A stretch of 64,000 nucleotides of DNA. Origin: Ochromonas danica (Eukaryota; Sar; Chrysophyceae; Chromulinales; Chromulinaceae). Shown here one piece after another: positions 42,858-53,986 of the stretch. The stretch lies in contig VKHL01000017.1 in NCBI GenBank assembly GCA_015146655.1, positions 186,001 through 250,000 on the forward strand, written 5' to 3'. Numbering within the stretch: the first letter of the stretch is position 1; every line of letters starts with the position of its first letter. The notes under the pieces were generated by a model. That model had not been told where the DNA came from, ran no database searches, and was given only the letters and a program-made list of their open reading frames with translations. A program made the translations under genes and the position numbers.

Positions 42858-43254
42858 TGTCTTCTAATGAATATAGTTTGATTCTTCCCCTTAATAACAT
42901 GTTTCGTTCTCCCATCACGACCTGTTTCAATGTATGGTGAATAAGTAATCGCCATCACTGTTGTTGATATACACCGTACAGTGGACTATCTGATCAAGCA
43001 TCATGGTTCATCATCTCGCTATCAGTTCCACCAAGTAACTCACTCACAGTATCACAACGTAGACAGTGAAATACAAAATCTACATGTACGCCATCTCTGT
43101 TGGACTATGCACTGTTGCAGAGTGCTGTTGTTGTTATTGTTATTATTGTGTTGCGTGGTAATGTCTTTAGTCTCTGAAAGTGATCATAAAATAAAGGACA
43201 CAATAGATAGTCTAATATTAGTCTATTACCGTGGTCTACTAGTCTATTAGTCAA
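42858..43254. other. Proteasome gene 3' flank with doubtful extra exon
   Basis: An open stretch (42981-43250, DYLIKHHGSSSRYQ...) is in a frame that could join exon 4 of the proteasome gene through a GTAAG donor and TACAG acceptor. Its composition (a run of leucines encoded by TTG/TTA repeats) and the family length argue that it is 3' UTR. It runs up to the start of the next gene. Confidence 0.45.
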
Positions 43255-43753
43255 ATGGCAATAACGAAGCACGTTCTCTACTTCTCTCTCGTCTCCGCTG
43301 CGGCCACAGCCTATGCCTATTATTCGATCAATTACGACACCAAGTCAGACCAGGAGAAGAGAACTCTGCTGGTCAGCCAATTGCCTCCCAGTGCTGCCCT
43401 CTCTCACCCTACCCACTACCTCCACTGAACACTACCTCATTCCTCCCTCTATCACCTCTTGGTCTGTAGGAAAGCAAGTTCAACAAAGAAGAACAACTGC
43501 AACGCAAACTTCGCAAAGCACAAATGGATTCATTTTTTGAACGAGTCAAGGCGAATGATCAAGAACAGAGCGACAAGATGGAAGGTAACTTACTAACTAT
43601 TTAACTATCTAACTATATACTATCTACTGTATCTACCGTGTATGTTGTGTCTATTGTGTCTGCTCTATGGTATGGTCAGAGAACTATGTGTGATGTGATG
43701 TGATGTGTGATGTGTGTTGTGTAATAGAGATTCTGAAGAAAGGTCGTAGTTAG
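43255..43753 (+). CDS. Small single-pass membrane protein, PET117-like?
   Basis: This gene is short and split. Exon 1 gives MAITKHVLYFSLVSAAATAY and AYYSINYDTKSDQEKRTLL. Exon 2 gives ESKFNKEEQLQRKLRKAQMD and SFFERVKANDQEQSDKME. Exon 3 gives EILKKGRS and stop. Both introns have GT..AG ends and the joined frame of about 85 codons is open. Layout: a short basic N-terminus, one transmembrane helix and a charged helical tail. This size and order resemble mitochondrial assembly factors such as PET117, which has a similar N-terminal helix followed by Lys/Glu/Arg/Gln-rich sequence. The resemblance is structural only, so the name is a suggestion. Confidence 0.6.
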
Positions 43754-44436
43754 ATAGTGGTGGAGGGAGAGGTAGTGTGTAGTGTGTAGTGTAGTGAGGT
43801 AGGAGAGAGGTGGCAGTGTGTAGTGTGCTGTAGCATGGTCAACTCAATTATCATCATCATCTTGACCTAAATTAGCTTTATGAACTAGTCCACAGTGTAT
43901 CAATCAGTCAGTCAGTCAGTCAGTCCGTCAGTCAGTCTGTAGTTGTAGTGGGGACTGTCTGTGGGCAGGAACAAGCGTGGCACTACTTACAGTACAGTGT
44001 TGTACAGTAGCTGATGCTAACAGAAGAAGCAACAGAGAGTCATCGCTTGTGTTCTTCTCATCTTCTGTTAGTCTGTTGGTTTAAGTGTCTTCATACAAGA
44101 GCATCTAGGAACCGCTACAGTACAAGTATGTAGTTGTTTGGTGCTGGACTAGTCCTCACACTGTAACTGACCCCTCCCTTCCCCACTAGACAGACACACA
44201 ACAACACAATATAGTCACACTACAATAGTAATAGTAACAGTAACATCATTGTTACAATAGACTCCACTCTGTGTGACAGTCACAGGTTGGTTATTATTGC
44301 TTTGCGTGGGAGTCTCTCTCTCTCTCTCTGGGAAAAGCAGGAAATAGTCCAGAGAGAGCAACTATCTACTAGAACAGTGTAACTAGTCTAGATCAGCTGA
44401 ATCAAGTGCCATCAGAACATCAGAACACACTGCAAA
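43754..44436. repeat. Intergenic region with several microsatellites
   Basis: Contains TGTGATG repeats (about 43688-43722, reaching into the last intron of the upstream gene), GTGTAG repeats (43770-43830), a CAGT/GTCA run (about 43905-43940) and a CT run (about 44312-44330). No gene is recognised. The last 100 bases form the promoter of the CZIB-like gene. Confidence 0.6.
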
Positions 44437-45009
44437 ATGCCTCAATTCGTTCTGAAAGTGAAAGCTGATCTTGACAACATTCGCGCTCTCATTCCTGTTG
44501 AAGGAAATCTCTGGAAGTTCGACATCCAAACTCCAGGAGGTCGTCACTCTTCTTGCTGCTCCCTCCTCCACACACACTCTCGCTGACTCTGTCGTCTATG
44601 TGCATCTATGATAGGCGGAGATGAGCGCAAAGGTGTGACGGTGTCCACGGAAGAGTCTTTCCCTCTAGAAGGAAGTCGCGGCGAGGCAAACTTTCTCATT
44701 AAATGGCCGCACGCCTCGGACCAGGCCTACATCAAGATCCTCACGCAGAGCAGAGCTGTGGCCAAGGAATACTCAGTCGATGACGGCGGATCGTTTGTGA
44801 CCATCCTCGCTCTCGAGTGCCGCGGGCTGGAGGTCACTGCCTGGCACCCCAGCTTCGACTTCGACGTGGAGTCCATCGGTGGCACAGTCTTCAAGCACAA
44901 CCAAGTCGACCTCTCTGATCGAGATTGGACGGAATACGACGAAGAGAACGACTTGTCAGTGTCAGTGCTGAACCTCGACTATCGCATCGATGTTGCCCCT
45001 TCAAACTAA
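44437..45009 (+). CDS. CZIB/DUF866 protein lacking its zinc cysteines
   Basis: Two exons (44437-44539, 44615-45009) sum to 498 bases, 165 residues, against about 160 for human CZIB (C1orf123). Alignable phrases: N-terminal VLKVKADLDNIRALIPVEGN, SFPLEGSRGEANFLIKW, YIKIL, the hallmark ALECRGLEVTAWHPSFDFDVE, and the end VDLSDRDWTEYDEENDLSVS. The family normally binds zinc through two CxxC pairs. Here the first pair site reads T-P-G-G-G-D and the second K-W-P-H-A-S. The only cysteine in the region kept is that of ECRGLE, so the zinc site is absent. The cellular role of the family is not established. The fold appears kept, so the gene is probably functional in another way. Confidence 0.9.
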
Positions 45010-45079
45010 CAGAGGGCAATCCCTCTGATTGCTATTGTCACAGTCGACAAGTTGTTCTCTACTAAGCCGTCTGTCTGCT

Positions 45080-45107
45080 ATTCTAACCCTAACCCTAATC
45101 GTAACCC
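45080..45107. repeat. Short interstitial telomere-like repeat
   Basis: CTAACCCTAACCCTAAT followed by CGTAACCC: about three units of the CCCTAA telomere type in the spacer between the CZIB-like and NHL genes. It is too short to mark a chromosome end and may be chance or a break-repair scar. Confidence 0.5.
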
Positions 45108-45252
45108 AAACTGTAAGGGTGTGTACACAATGTAATCAAAATACGACATTGTCTGTCCGTTTCACTCTTACCTGTGAGTTAAAACAGTCTCTTTTAGACT
45201 TTTGATAGACAAAGTGCGACTTTTGCCATCATCATGATCACTCTCATGCCTG

Positions 45253-48168
45253 ATGATCGGGCAGGACTATTACACTTGGGGCTCCAAGAGACACATTCTC
45301 AGTCGATTTGGTGACAACCATGGCCATCCCTACCCTGGACCGATCTTCCTCAACTTCCTCGAGGGCAGAGACGAAGCAGCAGCAGGAGGAGGAGGAGGGA
45401 AGCTGTTGCTGTGGAATCGCCAGGGCAGTCTTTACATCCAGAACTGCTTGACTGGCGCAGTGGAGACCTTCATCCATCCTCTGAGTCAGCGAGTGGTGGT
45501 GCAGAAGCAGGTTGAGGCGCTGGTGGATGCCGAGTACTTCGCAGGCGAGGACTGGCCCAGCAGGTTCTTGACAGACTCGCAGCTCAGCTCTTCTCCCTCG
45601 GCCAGACCCGCGCAGCACGTCTACGCTGACTTCCTCCCCCTCGCAGTCTGTCTGCTGCCTCCGCCGTCCAGTCTCATCGCCGTGGCTGACGTCAGCCTCA
45701 AGGTGAAGCTCTTCGACCTCTCCGCCCAGGCCGTGCAGTCGTCCTTCGGCAGCGCAGGGCTGGAAGTGGGCGCTTTCTCTCAGCCGACTGCCTTAGAGAG
45801 CGTCTCTCTGCTAGGCGGGCAGCAGACTGTCTTGCTGGTGGGCGACTCCGGCGCCAATCAGCGGCTGTACTGCTTCTCTCTCACAGGGCAGCTGATCGCT
45901 TGGCTGGGAGAGAAAGGACCCATGCCTGGCCAATTCAGAGACATTGCTAGTCTGTCTGCCTGTATTGACTATGCCAGAACCTCTCCCCATCGAGGAGGAG
46001 CAGGAGTGGATCTGTTGCACTTCGACTACCTCCCTCGCTGGTATCGCGGACTGGTGGCCATGGAAGACCTCGAAGAAAACCTCTTCGACCCTCTGCTAGA
46101 GAGCAACTTTGTCTTAGGCCAGCGCCTGCACGAGGCCAGGACCTATGACTTGCTGCACATCACGTCCTCCAAACGCATCCAGCGACTGCTGATTCGCGAA
46201 GAAGTCGACGAGTTTGACCACCGCGAGTCAAAAGGATTCTACATCGCCAACCGCACAGGAGACAAGGTCAACTATCCTTCTCTCTTTGACTTGATTCGCA
46301 GTCAGAAGGATTTGCACTTCCGCGAAGAATGTCGAGACAGTCTTTTGATCGCGGCAGTCGATCGCAAGAACTTCCGCGTGCAGATCGTTCGCTTCTTTTG
46401 GACGAAATCGTTCCTCTTCGCGCCGAAGATGGAGGTCATCATGATTCTTGGCGGAATCAAGAATAGACAGTGTGTATTGAGAGATCCTGTCTGTGCGAAA
46501 TACGGAAACAATAAAGAGCTTTGCATTTGTGACAATGGCGCTGATGCCGTGCTGATCTTGTCTTCCAACTACGAGGTGGTCAAGACCATCTCTTTGACCT
46601 ATCTGAGTGCTAAAGAGGCGTTGTTCATCGGCAAGAAGACCGAAAACAGCAAGTTTGCCTTGACGAAGATGGAGAAGGAGAATGCACGCAAGCCTTGTTG
46701 GATGTCGATCAGCTCCACGGGGCAGTTGGCGATCGGCTACAAGTCTGGAGGTGAGCGATGGATAATAGGCTACATGCTTCTTCTTCTTCTTCCTCTGCTT
46801 GATAGGCGATGTGCTCACTCATTTGTTGTCTTAGGTGTCTATGTCTTCGAACAAGGTCGCAGTCGTGATGCTGGATTGTTAAATCGACTGGAGGTAGCTC
46901 GTCTCCTTCTACTACTTGTTATTGTACTTGTTATTGTACTTGTTATTGTACTTGTTATTGTTATTGTTATTGTTCTTGTTGTTTGTGTCGCTGACTGTTT
47001 GGTGTATGAATAGAGTCGCTCCTTGGAGAAGATCGTCTGCGACTATTTGGCCTATTCTGACATTGTTTCGTTGAGAAATGCGTGTGTCTTTCTGCATGAC
47101 TTCACTCGTGAGCTGCGATACTCCTACAAGTTCTTCCCCCCGAGCCAGCGCGGGTATATCAATCACGTGTTGGACTTCTTCTTGCACTCCTCGCGACATG
47201 GCGCAGATGGACTGAACAATATCCGCAATCTCCAGCTGGTCGACGCCCTGCAGAAGCCCATTTGTCCATTTCATTTGAAAGGCAATTGTCAGTTGGGGTC
47301 GAAATGTAATCTATCGCATCGCTCGGTGGCCTACGATCGCACCGATTTGCAGCTTTCCCAGGCTTACCTTCTCAAAGAAGATGTTGACGCCATTGTCAAT
47401 CAACTTTATGGACCGCATTTCTTTTACAAGTATGACGTCTATTTGCAAGAGTTGTTTCTGGCGTATGCATCGGATCATTTGGTGAATATGAAGAAAGACC
47501 CGATGACTCGAAGAAATGAGGTCATCCGCAGCAATATTCCGCAGACCAGAAAGTGAGTTGATGTTACCCCATGCTAATGAGAGAATGAGGTCTTATTTAC
47601 ATTGTCTTTAGAGTGGTGTTTTACGTGTCTTTCTTGGAGGTGATGATTGTTATAGCAGAGCATGTCTCGGGGTTCAAGGACATCACCGAGCACAAACTAT
47701 TTTCAGGCGCTGGTCGACAACGTTTCCTTCCCAGTGAGTCCTACAGGCCGTCCATTACATTCTCTTGCCCTTGCTGACCTGTTAATGTGTGTTTGATGCA
47801 TTGCATTGGTGAAGGTGTCGCAACGAACTTGGAGAGTCTATCTAATCCCGAAGTGTACCCGGATCTCTTGGAACAATATGACCATCCTCTAAATATACCC
47901 GCTGTTAAACATCGAAAGGTACAGTAGGTGTTGGTGACAGCGCATTGTCAATTAGGCCTAATCACTGTTCTGTTCTGTTCCATGTTGTGTTATTTGGCAG
48001 GGACTGCACATGATCAGCAAAGCTGGCTTCAAGGAAAACGAGAAAGTGCGAGGCAAAGTGGAATACAGATATTGCACTGACCATGCAGGAGATGTTTATG
48101 AGCACGTGGATCAAGTCAACTTCCACGTCGATCGAGCAAATGCACTTATTAACAAGTTATTCAAATAG
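45253..48168 (+). CDS. NHL/beta-propeller, F-box-like, CCCH protein
   Basis: Multi-exon gene. The first exon (45253-46750) encodes about 500 residues of beta-propeller type with NHL-like phrases (LIAWLGEKGPMPGQFRDIASL; ICDNGADAVLILSSNYEVVKT; ISSTGQLAIGYKSGG). After two short exons there is an F-box-like helix pair (LEKIVCDYLAYSDIVSLRNA), then a CCCH zinc finger with spacing C-x7-C-x5-C-x3-H (CPFHLKGNCQLGSKCNLSH). The last exons give VFYVSFLEVMIVIAEHVSGF and end ANALINKLFK at 48168. F-box plus propeller suggests a ubiquitin-ligase substrate receptor, and CCCH suggests RNA binding. Both are inference. An intron holds a TTATTG repeat (about 46912-46985). The tandem duplication breakpoint lies within the exon starting near 47613, so the last exons exist twice. 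Confidence 0.78.
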
Positions 48169-48181
48169 CAGCGCATTTGGG

Positions 48182-49291
48182 TCATGCATGGATGTGAAGT
48201 TGTTGCAGAGGAGGGTACTTGAGATTCTTCGTGAGTTCCGCTGGCAGCATTTGTTGAAACAACAAGAAGATCTGTTCTTTAGCCTCCTGGCCCCGATTGG
48301 CTCCGTCCCTTTGGCAAATGGCATGACTAAGGATCCTCAGAATGCGAACCACCTGTTATGCATCCGCAGTCAGTTAGTCGACATCAGACAGCTCAGCCAG
48401 GAAAAGGGAAATGAACGGATCTTGGCAACTTACCAACTCCCCGGGAGTGAGGAAGTGTGCATTCCAAGCCAGCAATGTCCCCGCGATGGCATGAAAGGAG
48501 ACATCATCTAGTGCTCTTCGACACTGAAGAACAAAGGTGACCGCTTCTTTGAGATGGATTGTGTCGGTCAATTGTGCGTCTCCGTCTTCAGCTTCTTTCT
48601 CCTCGGGCCAGTAGCCTTTGCTCTGCTTTGTGAATCGGTTTGGCATGAGAGTCATCTCTTCTTCTAAATCTTTGGCACTGTGTATGAAAGTGTAGATGTA
48701 GTGATTGATTTCTTTGAATGTTTTATTGGGCAGCGCTTGTTTGAGTGCATTGCGGAATCTTAACCCTCCCTCCGAGTCTTCGTACTGCAAGTACAAGTAC
48801 AGTAGTAAACAATGGCAAAGTAGTCTAAAGATTGTTAATCACCTTCCGATGCAAAGAAAAGGCTGACTTTTGCTCCGATATCGTCCAAATGGACAGTTTG
48901 GAGGAAACTTCTTCTGTGAATTTTCGCAAGGCAGCCTCCTCGTTCATTTGGCTGCCAGGATTTTGTCATGACGACGAGGTGAGAATTAATAAAAGTGCAA
49001 GTAACTAACAACATGCCCACTACCTTTCAAAGAGACAGTTCATCGCTAAGAATGGCCAATCAGTGCAAACTGTAACTTGAGTACCGTCCACAACGAGGCC
49101 TGGGTTAGACAATCTGAAGCACACATATAACCATTAACAAGAGGCAATCAGATTTGTGGGAGGAGATGGTCTCGCAATACCTGGCGTAGTATTCGATCAG
49201 ACGACTCTTCATAGCCTCATTGACGGCGAGATTAGCTTTCTGCAAGAAGGCGTCAATCTTCTCGTTGGCTTCTCTGTCTGATGATGTTGCT

Positions 49292-49337
<46 letters not shown>

Positions 49338-51573
49338 TAGGGATCCAAATGCGATTGGCGAAGTCTACTGCAGGATTCAAAGGGAGTGACTCAGCTAACT
49401 GTTTAGGAATCGCGGCGAGTGAGGGGAATTCTTCATCGTCTTCGTTGTCTTCATTGCTGGCACTGTCGCTATTGCTGGCGCTGCTGTTGTTCGAGGAAGA
49501 CCTCGAGACAGCGGAGGACTGCAGGACTGTTGTTGGCACTGGTTCAGTTGAAGAAGTACTTGGCGGCACCGGAAGTGCTTCTGGCGACGGCGACTTCACA
49601 GAAGAAGACGACGAAGAAGATGATGATGATGATGAAGATGGAGCAGCAGCCTGTGGTTCATCTGATGAAGAGCTGCCTTGAGTCACAGAATCTGTCAAGG
49701 AGATTAGCGGAACGCGATGTGGGAGAATGCCTTTCGAACGGGACGGCAGATTTAAACCTAAACACTCAGCAATAGGATGTGCTGGATAGGAAGCTTGCAG
49801 TGTAGATAAGGGTAAAGGTAGTGGCAGGAGAATACCAGAGGGAGGAGCTACAAGACCAACAGCGTTAACACGATGAGCAGCATGAATAGGACCGACAACA
49901 CGAGGTATGGAGTTGGTGCTCGGCCTTGTTGTCGATGATTGCGTCGCGATCTGCGCTGCCCCTGGATTCACCAGCTCGCCACTTTGCTGACGCACTAGAG
50001 CAGCCACAGGGGCTAAAGCACTCTCTTTATGTGCTGCCACTGCATTACTCACTGCTACATGAAGAGGTGCTGCCACGATAGGTCTAGATGCTTCGTGGGT
50101 ATTGACGGCGGTGGGGTTGGAGGAGGCAGCAGAAGAGGAAGACGAAGTGACAGAAGTCCGGATCTCGGAGTTGCGGTCTGTTGTGCGAATACTCGCAGCG
50201 ACTTCGACTTGCTGCCTGATGGCCAACCGTGAAAGCGCGGAAGGGTCGGCGTCTACCCGAGCAAGCTTCGCAGAAGACTTCGTCTCGGCGGTCTCGATGA
50301 TTTGCTCTGCAGGTCGCTTCACTCGCTCGCCTACCTGCTGGACTTGAAGATCACCCGGTGGATTTAATGGGGAATGCCTCACATCAACTGCCGCGCTGCT
50401 GTTGGCTATCTCAGGAACAGTTGCTTTCTCTGCCACAGCAGGTGCCACAGGCCACCCTAACCTTGATGCACCCTCCCTGCCAAAGAGAGGCGGGGAAGCG
50501 CGCCTCACAACAAGACCTACAACGTCACCACGACGCGCACCATTAATAACACCATTAACATGACGAGCAGTATGAATAGTACCGTCAACACGAGGTGCGG
50601 AGTTGGTGCTTGGCGGCTCGCCACTTTGCTGACGCGCTAGAGCAGCCACAGGGGCTGAAGCACTCTCTTTATGTGCTGCCACTGCATTACTCACTGCTAC
50701 ATGAAGAGGTGCTGCCACAATAGGTCTAGATGTTTCGTGGACATTGACGGCGGTGGGGTTGGAGGAGGCAGCGGGTGGCACGGTAGAGGCGGTCTTGGCG
50801 ATGCCGATAGCGGAGGAAGAGATAGCCGTAGAGGAGTCTCGAGCAGATGAAGATGAGGAGGAATTGTTTCCAGAAGAATAGGGTGTGGTAACAACGGTGG
50901 TAGTGGCCGTGGTGGCTGTGGTGGCGGGGGAGGGCAGAGGCTCGCTGTCCCACGGGTCAGCTATGCCCATAATACTGTTCTTCAACTCCACGAAAGCCTT
51001 CCAGAAGTCTTCCGATGCTTTGAAATGAGCCTTGAGCTTCTCCTTGATCCGAGGGAATCTGTCTCGAATCTCCACGGCGTAGACGTCAGCGGGCAGCGCG
51101 GAGATCTGCTTGGGATTCTTCGTGATGGCCACGAAGTAGCGGGCGAAGAAGACAGTCTCGATCTCGCTGTTCCAAATAGGAGGAGGGATAGTCGGCGGGA
51201 AGCAGACGACGAAGCACCGCTGCACGATGGTATCCACGTTGTTGAAGTCGATGTGGTTGGACAGCAGGACTTCTCCGCGCGCCAAGGATGGCTTCGGCCC
51301 CGTCAGAGACACACTGCGCAGGTCTGCCTCCTTGTAGAGCCAAGTGTGCGTCAGCATCTTCTTCTTGGTGCTCTTCACTTCGAAGAAGTCGCTGACCTGC
51401 GCCACGAAGTTTTCCTTCGAGGGAGAGGCCAGCAGGACGAAGTCGCCCTTTGAGATGCAGCGATCATGGCAATGGGGCTTCTCCTGCCGAATCCTCAAGG
51501 TCTCATAGTAAGTTTTCTTATCGTCCTCTCTCGTGGCTGCACCAACCCATTCGAACTGCCTCTTCGGGGGCAT
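48182..51573 (-). CDS. BAH-domain protein, copy 1
   Basis: About five exons. The ATG at 51573 gives MPPKRQFEWVGAATREDD; the frame upstream has no other ATG. A BAH domain occupies roughly residues 35-165 (KGDFVLLASPSKENFVAQVSDFFEVK, THTWLYKEADL, GEVLLSNHIDFNNVDTIVQRCFVV). BAH domains read nucleosomes or methylated histone tails, so a chromatin role is likely. A long Ser/Ala/Pro-rich region follows with poly-Ser runs and an internal duplication. Downstream exons add a helical C-terminal region (SNPGLVVDGTQVTVCTDWPF; NEEAALRKFTEEVSSKLSIW; YEDSEGGLRFRNALKQALPN) ending at 48182. That region contains no domain I can name. The tail converges with the NHL gene, only 13 bases between stops. The promoter is shared with the small gene at 51694. 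Confidence 0.85.
49855..50775. repeat. Internal duplication in BAH gene copy 1
   Basis: Two segments of about 220-270 bases (about 49855-50125 and 50548-50775) encode nearly the same roughly 70 residues (SSNPTAVN-HE-SRPIVAAPLHV, VSNAVAAHKESA, PVAAL-RQQSGE, PSTNS-PRV). The same pair exists in copy 2 at +4,649, so this internal duplication is older than the tandem duplication of the locus. Confidence 0.92.
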
Positions 51574-51693
51574 AATGCATTGACTGCCTTTGCCCTGCCG
51601 GCCGTCCTCTGAGAGCACCACGCAACACAACAATAGTTCAGCCCCACGGTGTCCTTGTCATGCAGTCCAGAGAACTGAATTCTTTCAGTCCAG
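51574..51693. promoter_or_regulatory. Compact divergent promoter, BAH and small gene (unit 1)
   Basis: Only 120 bases separate the two ATGs. A short upstream ATG frame at 51660 overlaps the start of the plus-strand gene in another frame (MQSRELNSFSPDEER...) and may act as a uORF. In unit 2 the same spacer is split by the 1.6-kb inverted-repeat insertion. Confidence 0.55.
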
Positions 51694-52817
51694 ATGAAGA
51701 GAGAGGGGGACTGCAGCAGCTCCTCGTGTGTCAAGAATGTCACTGTGTCGGATGCGCTGAGCGGGCAAATCGTCTTCCAACGCGTCTATGCCTGGAAGAC
51801 CGCCTCCGCCTTCTCCAACCTCGGCTCCCTCATCAAAGTCTTCTACCAGTTCGCCCGAGAAGTGGATGACGGAGGTACGGCCCAGTGTGCTGCCTGCTGT
51901 TTGTCTAACTAATTAGCTATTTCCTTCCTCTTCGCAGTGATCTCGAAGATTGACTTCCAGGCGCAGAGGAACACGTTGAGGCGGAAGCGCGACGACGTTC
52001 TCAAGGTGCCGTCTGTTTCTTCTTCTCTGCTAATTGCCCCCTTTCTCACTGCTCTTTCTGATGCTAATGGTAATGCTAATGCTAATAATGCTGGTGCAGT
52101 AGTGCAAGCGCGGCGACACGATGCAGATGGTGACTGTGAAGACCGAGGATGTCATCGTCTCAGTCTTCTTCGACTTGGACGGACTCTTGCAGCCATCCAT
52201 TCGCTTGAAGAATTGCTTCCAGATTCTTCTCCATGCCCTTCAATTGGCTTTTGAAAGCAATTTTCTCCTGGCATTTTCTTTCTTGGAGGTGATGATTGTT
52301 ATAGCAGAGCATGTCTCGGGGTTCAAGGACATCACCGAGCACAAACTATTTTCAGGCGCTGGTCGACAACGTTTCCTTCCCAGTGAGTCCTACAGGCCGT
52401 CCATTACATTCTCTTGCCCTTGCTGACCTGTTAATGTGTGTTTGATGCATTGCATTGGTGAAGGTGTCGCAACGAACTTGGAGAGTCTATCTAATCCCGA
52501 AGTGTACCCGGATCTCTTGGAACAATATGACCATCCTCTAAATATACCCGCTGTTAAACATCGAAAGGTACAGTAGGTGTTGGTGACAGCGCATTGTCAA
52601 TTAGGCCTAATCACTGTTCTGTTCTGTTCCATGTTGTGTTATTTGGCAGGGACTGCACATGATCAGCAAAGCTGGCTTCAAGGAAAACGAGAAAGTGCGA
52701 GGCAAAGTGGAATACAGATATTGCACTGACCATGCAGGAGATGTTTATGAGCACGTGGATCAAGTCAACTTCCACGTCGATCGAGCAAATGCACTTATTA
52801 ACAAGTTATTCAAATAG
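51694..52817 (+). CDS. Chimeric gene: small-gene 5' exons fused to NHL-gene 3' exons
   Basis: Created by the tandem duplication junction. Exons 51694-51874, 51938-52005, 52103-52382, 52464-52567 and 52650-52817 sum to 801 bases, an intact frame of 266 residues. The N-terminal two thirds is the small protein (MKREGDCSSSSCVKNVTVSD ... LLHALQLAFESNFL). The junction at about 52275 lies inside exon 3 and passes in frame to FLEVMIVIAEHVSGFKDITE and the NHL-gene end (ANALINKLFK). The acceptor of exon 3 is GCAGTAG, because the nearer CAG would bring a stop in frame. One coding difference near the junction (Leu for Pro) separates it from the intact small gene. It keeps the original compact promoter, so it is probably expressed. 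Confidence 0.85.
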
Positions 52818-52830
52818 CAGCGCATTTGGG

Positions 52831-53940
52831 TCATGCATGGATGTGAAGTTGTTGCAGAGGAGGGTACTTGAGATTCTTCGTGAGTTCCGCTGGCAGCATT
52901 TGTTGAAACAACAAGAAGATCTGTTCTTTAGCCTCCTGGCCCCGATTGGCTCCGTCCCTTTGGCAAATGGCATGACTAAGGATCCTCAGAATGCGAACCA
53001 CCTGTTATGCATCCGCAGTCAGTTAGTCGACATCAGACAGCTCAGCCAGGAAAAGGGAAATGAACGGATCTTGGCAACTTACCAACTCCCCGGGAGTGAG
53101 GAAGTGTGCATTCCAAGCCAGCAATGTCCCCGCGATGGCATGAAAGGAGACATCATCTAGTGCTCTTCGACACTGAAGAACAAAGGTGACCGCTTCTTTG
53201 AGATGGATTGTGTCGGTCAATTGTGCGTCTCCGTCTTCAGCTTCTTTCTCCTCGGGCCAGTAGCCTTTGCTCTGCTTTGTGAATCGGTTTGGCATGAGAG
53301 TCATCTCTTCTTCTAAATCTTTGGCACTGTGTATGAAAGTGTAGATGTAGTGATTGATTTCTTTGAATGTTTTATTGGGCAGCGCTTGTTTGAGTGCATT
53401 GCGGAATCTTAACCCTCCCTCCGAGTCTTCGTACTGCAAGTACAAGTACAGTAGTAAACAATGGCAAAGTAGTCTAAAGATTGTTAATCACCTTCCGATG
53501 CAAAGAAAAGGCTGACTTTTGCTCCGATATCGTCCAAATGGACAGTTTGGAGGAAACTTCTTCTGTGAATTTTCGCAAGGCAGCCTCCTCGTTCATTTGG
53601 CTGCCAGGATTTTGTCATGACGACGAGGTGAGAATTAATAAAAGTGCAAGTAACTAACAACATGCCCACTACCTTTCAAAGAGACAGTTCATCGCTAAGA
53701 ATGGCCAATCAGTGCAAACTGTAACTTGAGTACCGTCCACAACGAGGCCTGGGTTAGACAATCTGAAGCACACATATAACCATTAACAAGAGGCAATCAG
53801 ATTTGTGGGAGGAGATGGTCTCGCAATACCTGGCGTAGTATTCGATCAGACGACTCTTCATAGCCTCATTGACGGCGAGATTAGCTTTCTGCAAGAAGGC
53901 GTCAATCTTCTCGTTGGCTTCTCTGTCTGATGATGTTGCT

Positions 53941-53986
<46 letters not shown>

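Larger units (their letters stand above)
47627..52275. repeat. Tandem duplication, unit 1 (4,649 bases)
   Basis: Unit 1 begins inside the third-last exon of the NHL gene and ends inside exon 3 of the small gene that starts at 51694. Unit 2 follows directly at 52276 with the same sequence. Offset is 4,649 as far as the BAH gene's 5' part, then 4,640 because of a nine-base deletion (three codons) in unit 2. The junction has a short shared word (TCTTTCTTGG). Apart from the deletion and an insertion, differences are rare, so the event is recent, unless the repeat has been homogenised. Confidence 0.96.

Noticed and set aside
45080-45107. Telomere end or internal telomere block
   Set aside because: Only about three CCCTAA-type units flanked by normal genes; listed merely as a short repeat.
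48083-48511. 142-codon plus-strand frame, present again at 52732-53160
   Set aside because: It overlaps the last NHL exon in another frame and the BAH tail antisense; its conservation is only due to the duplication.
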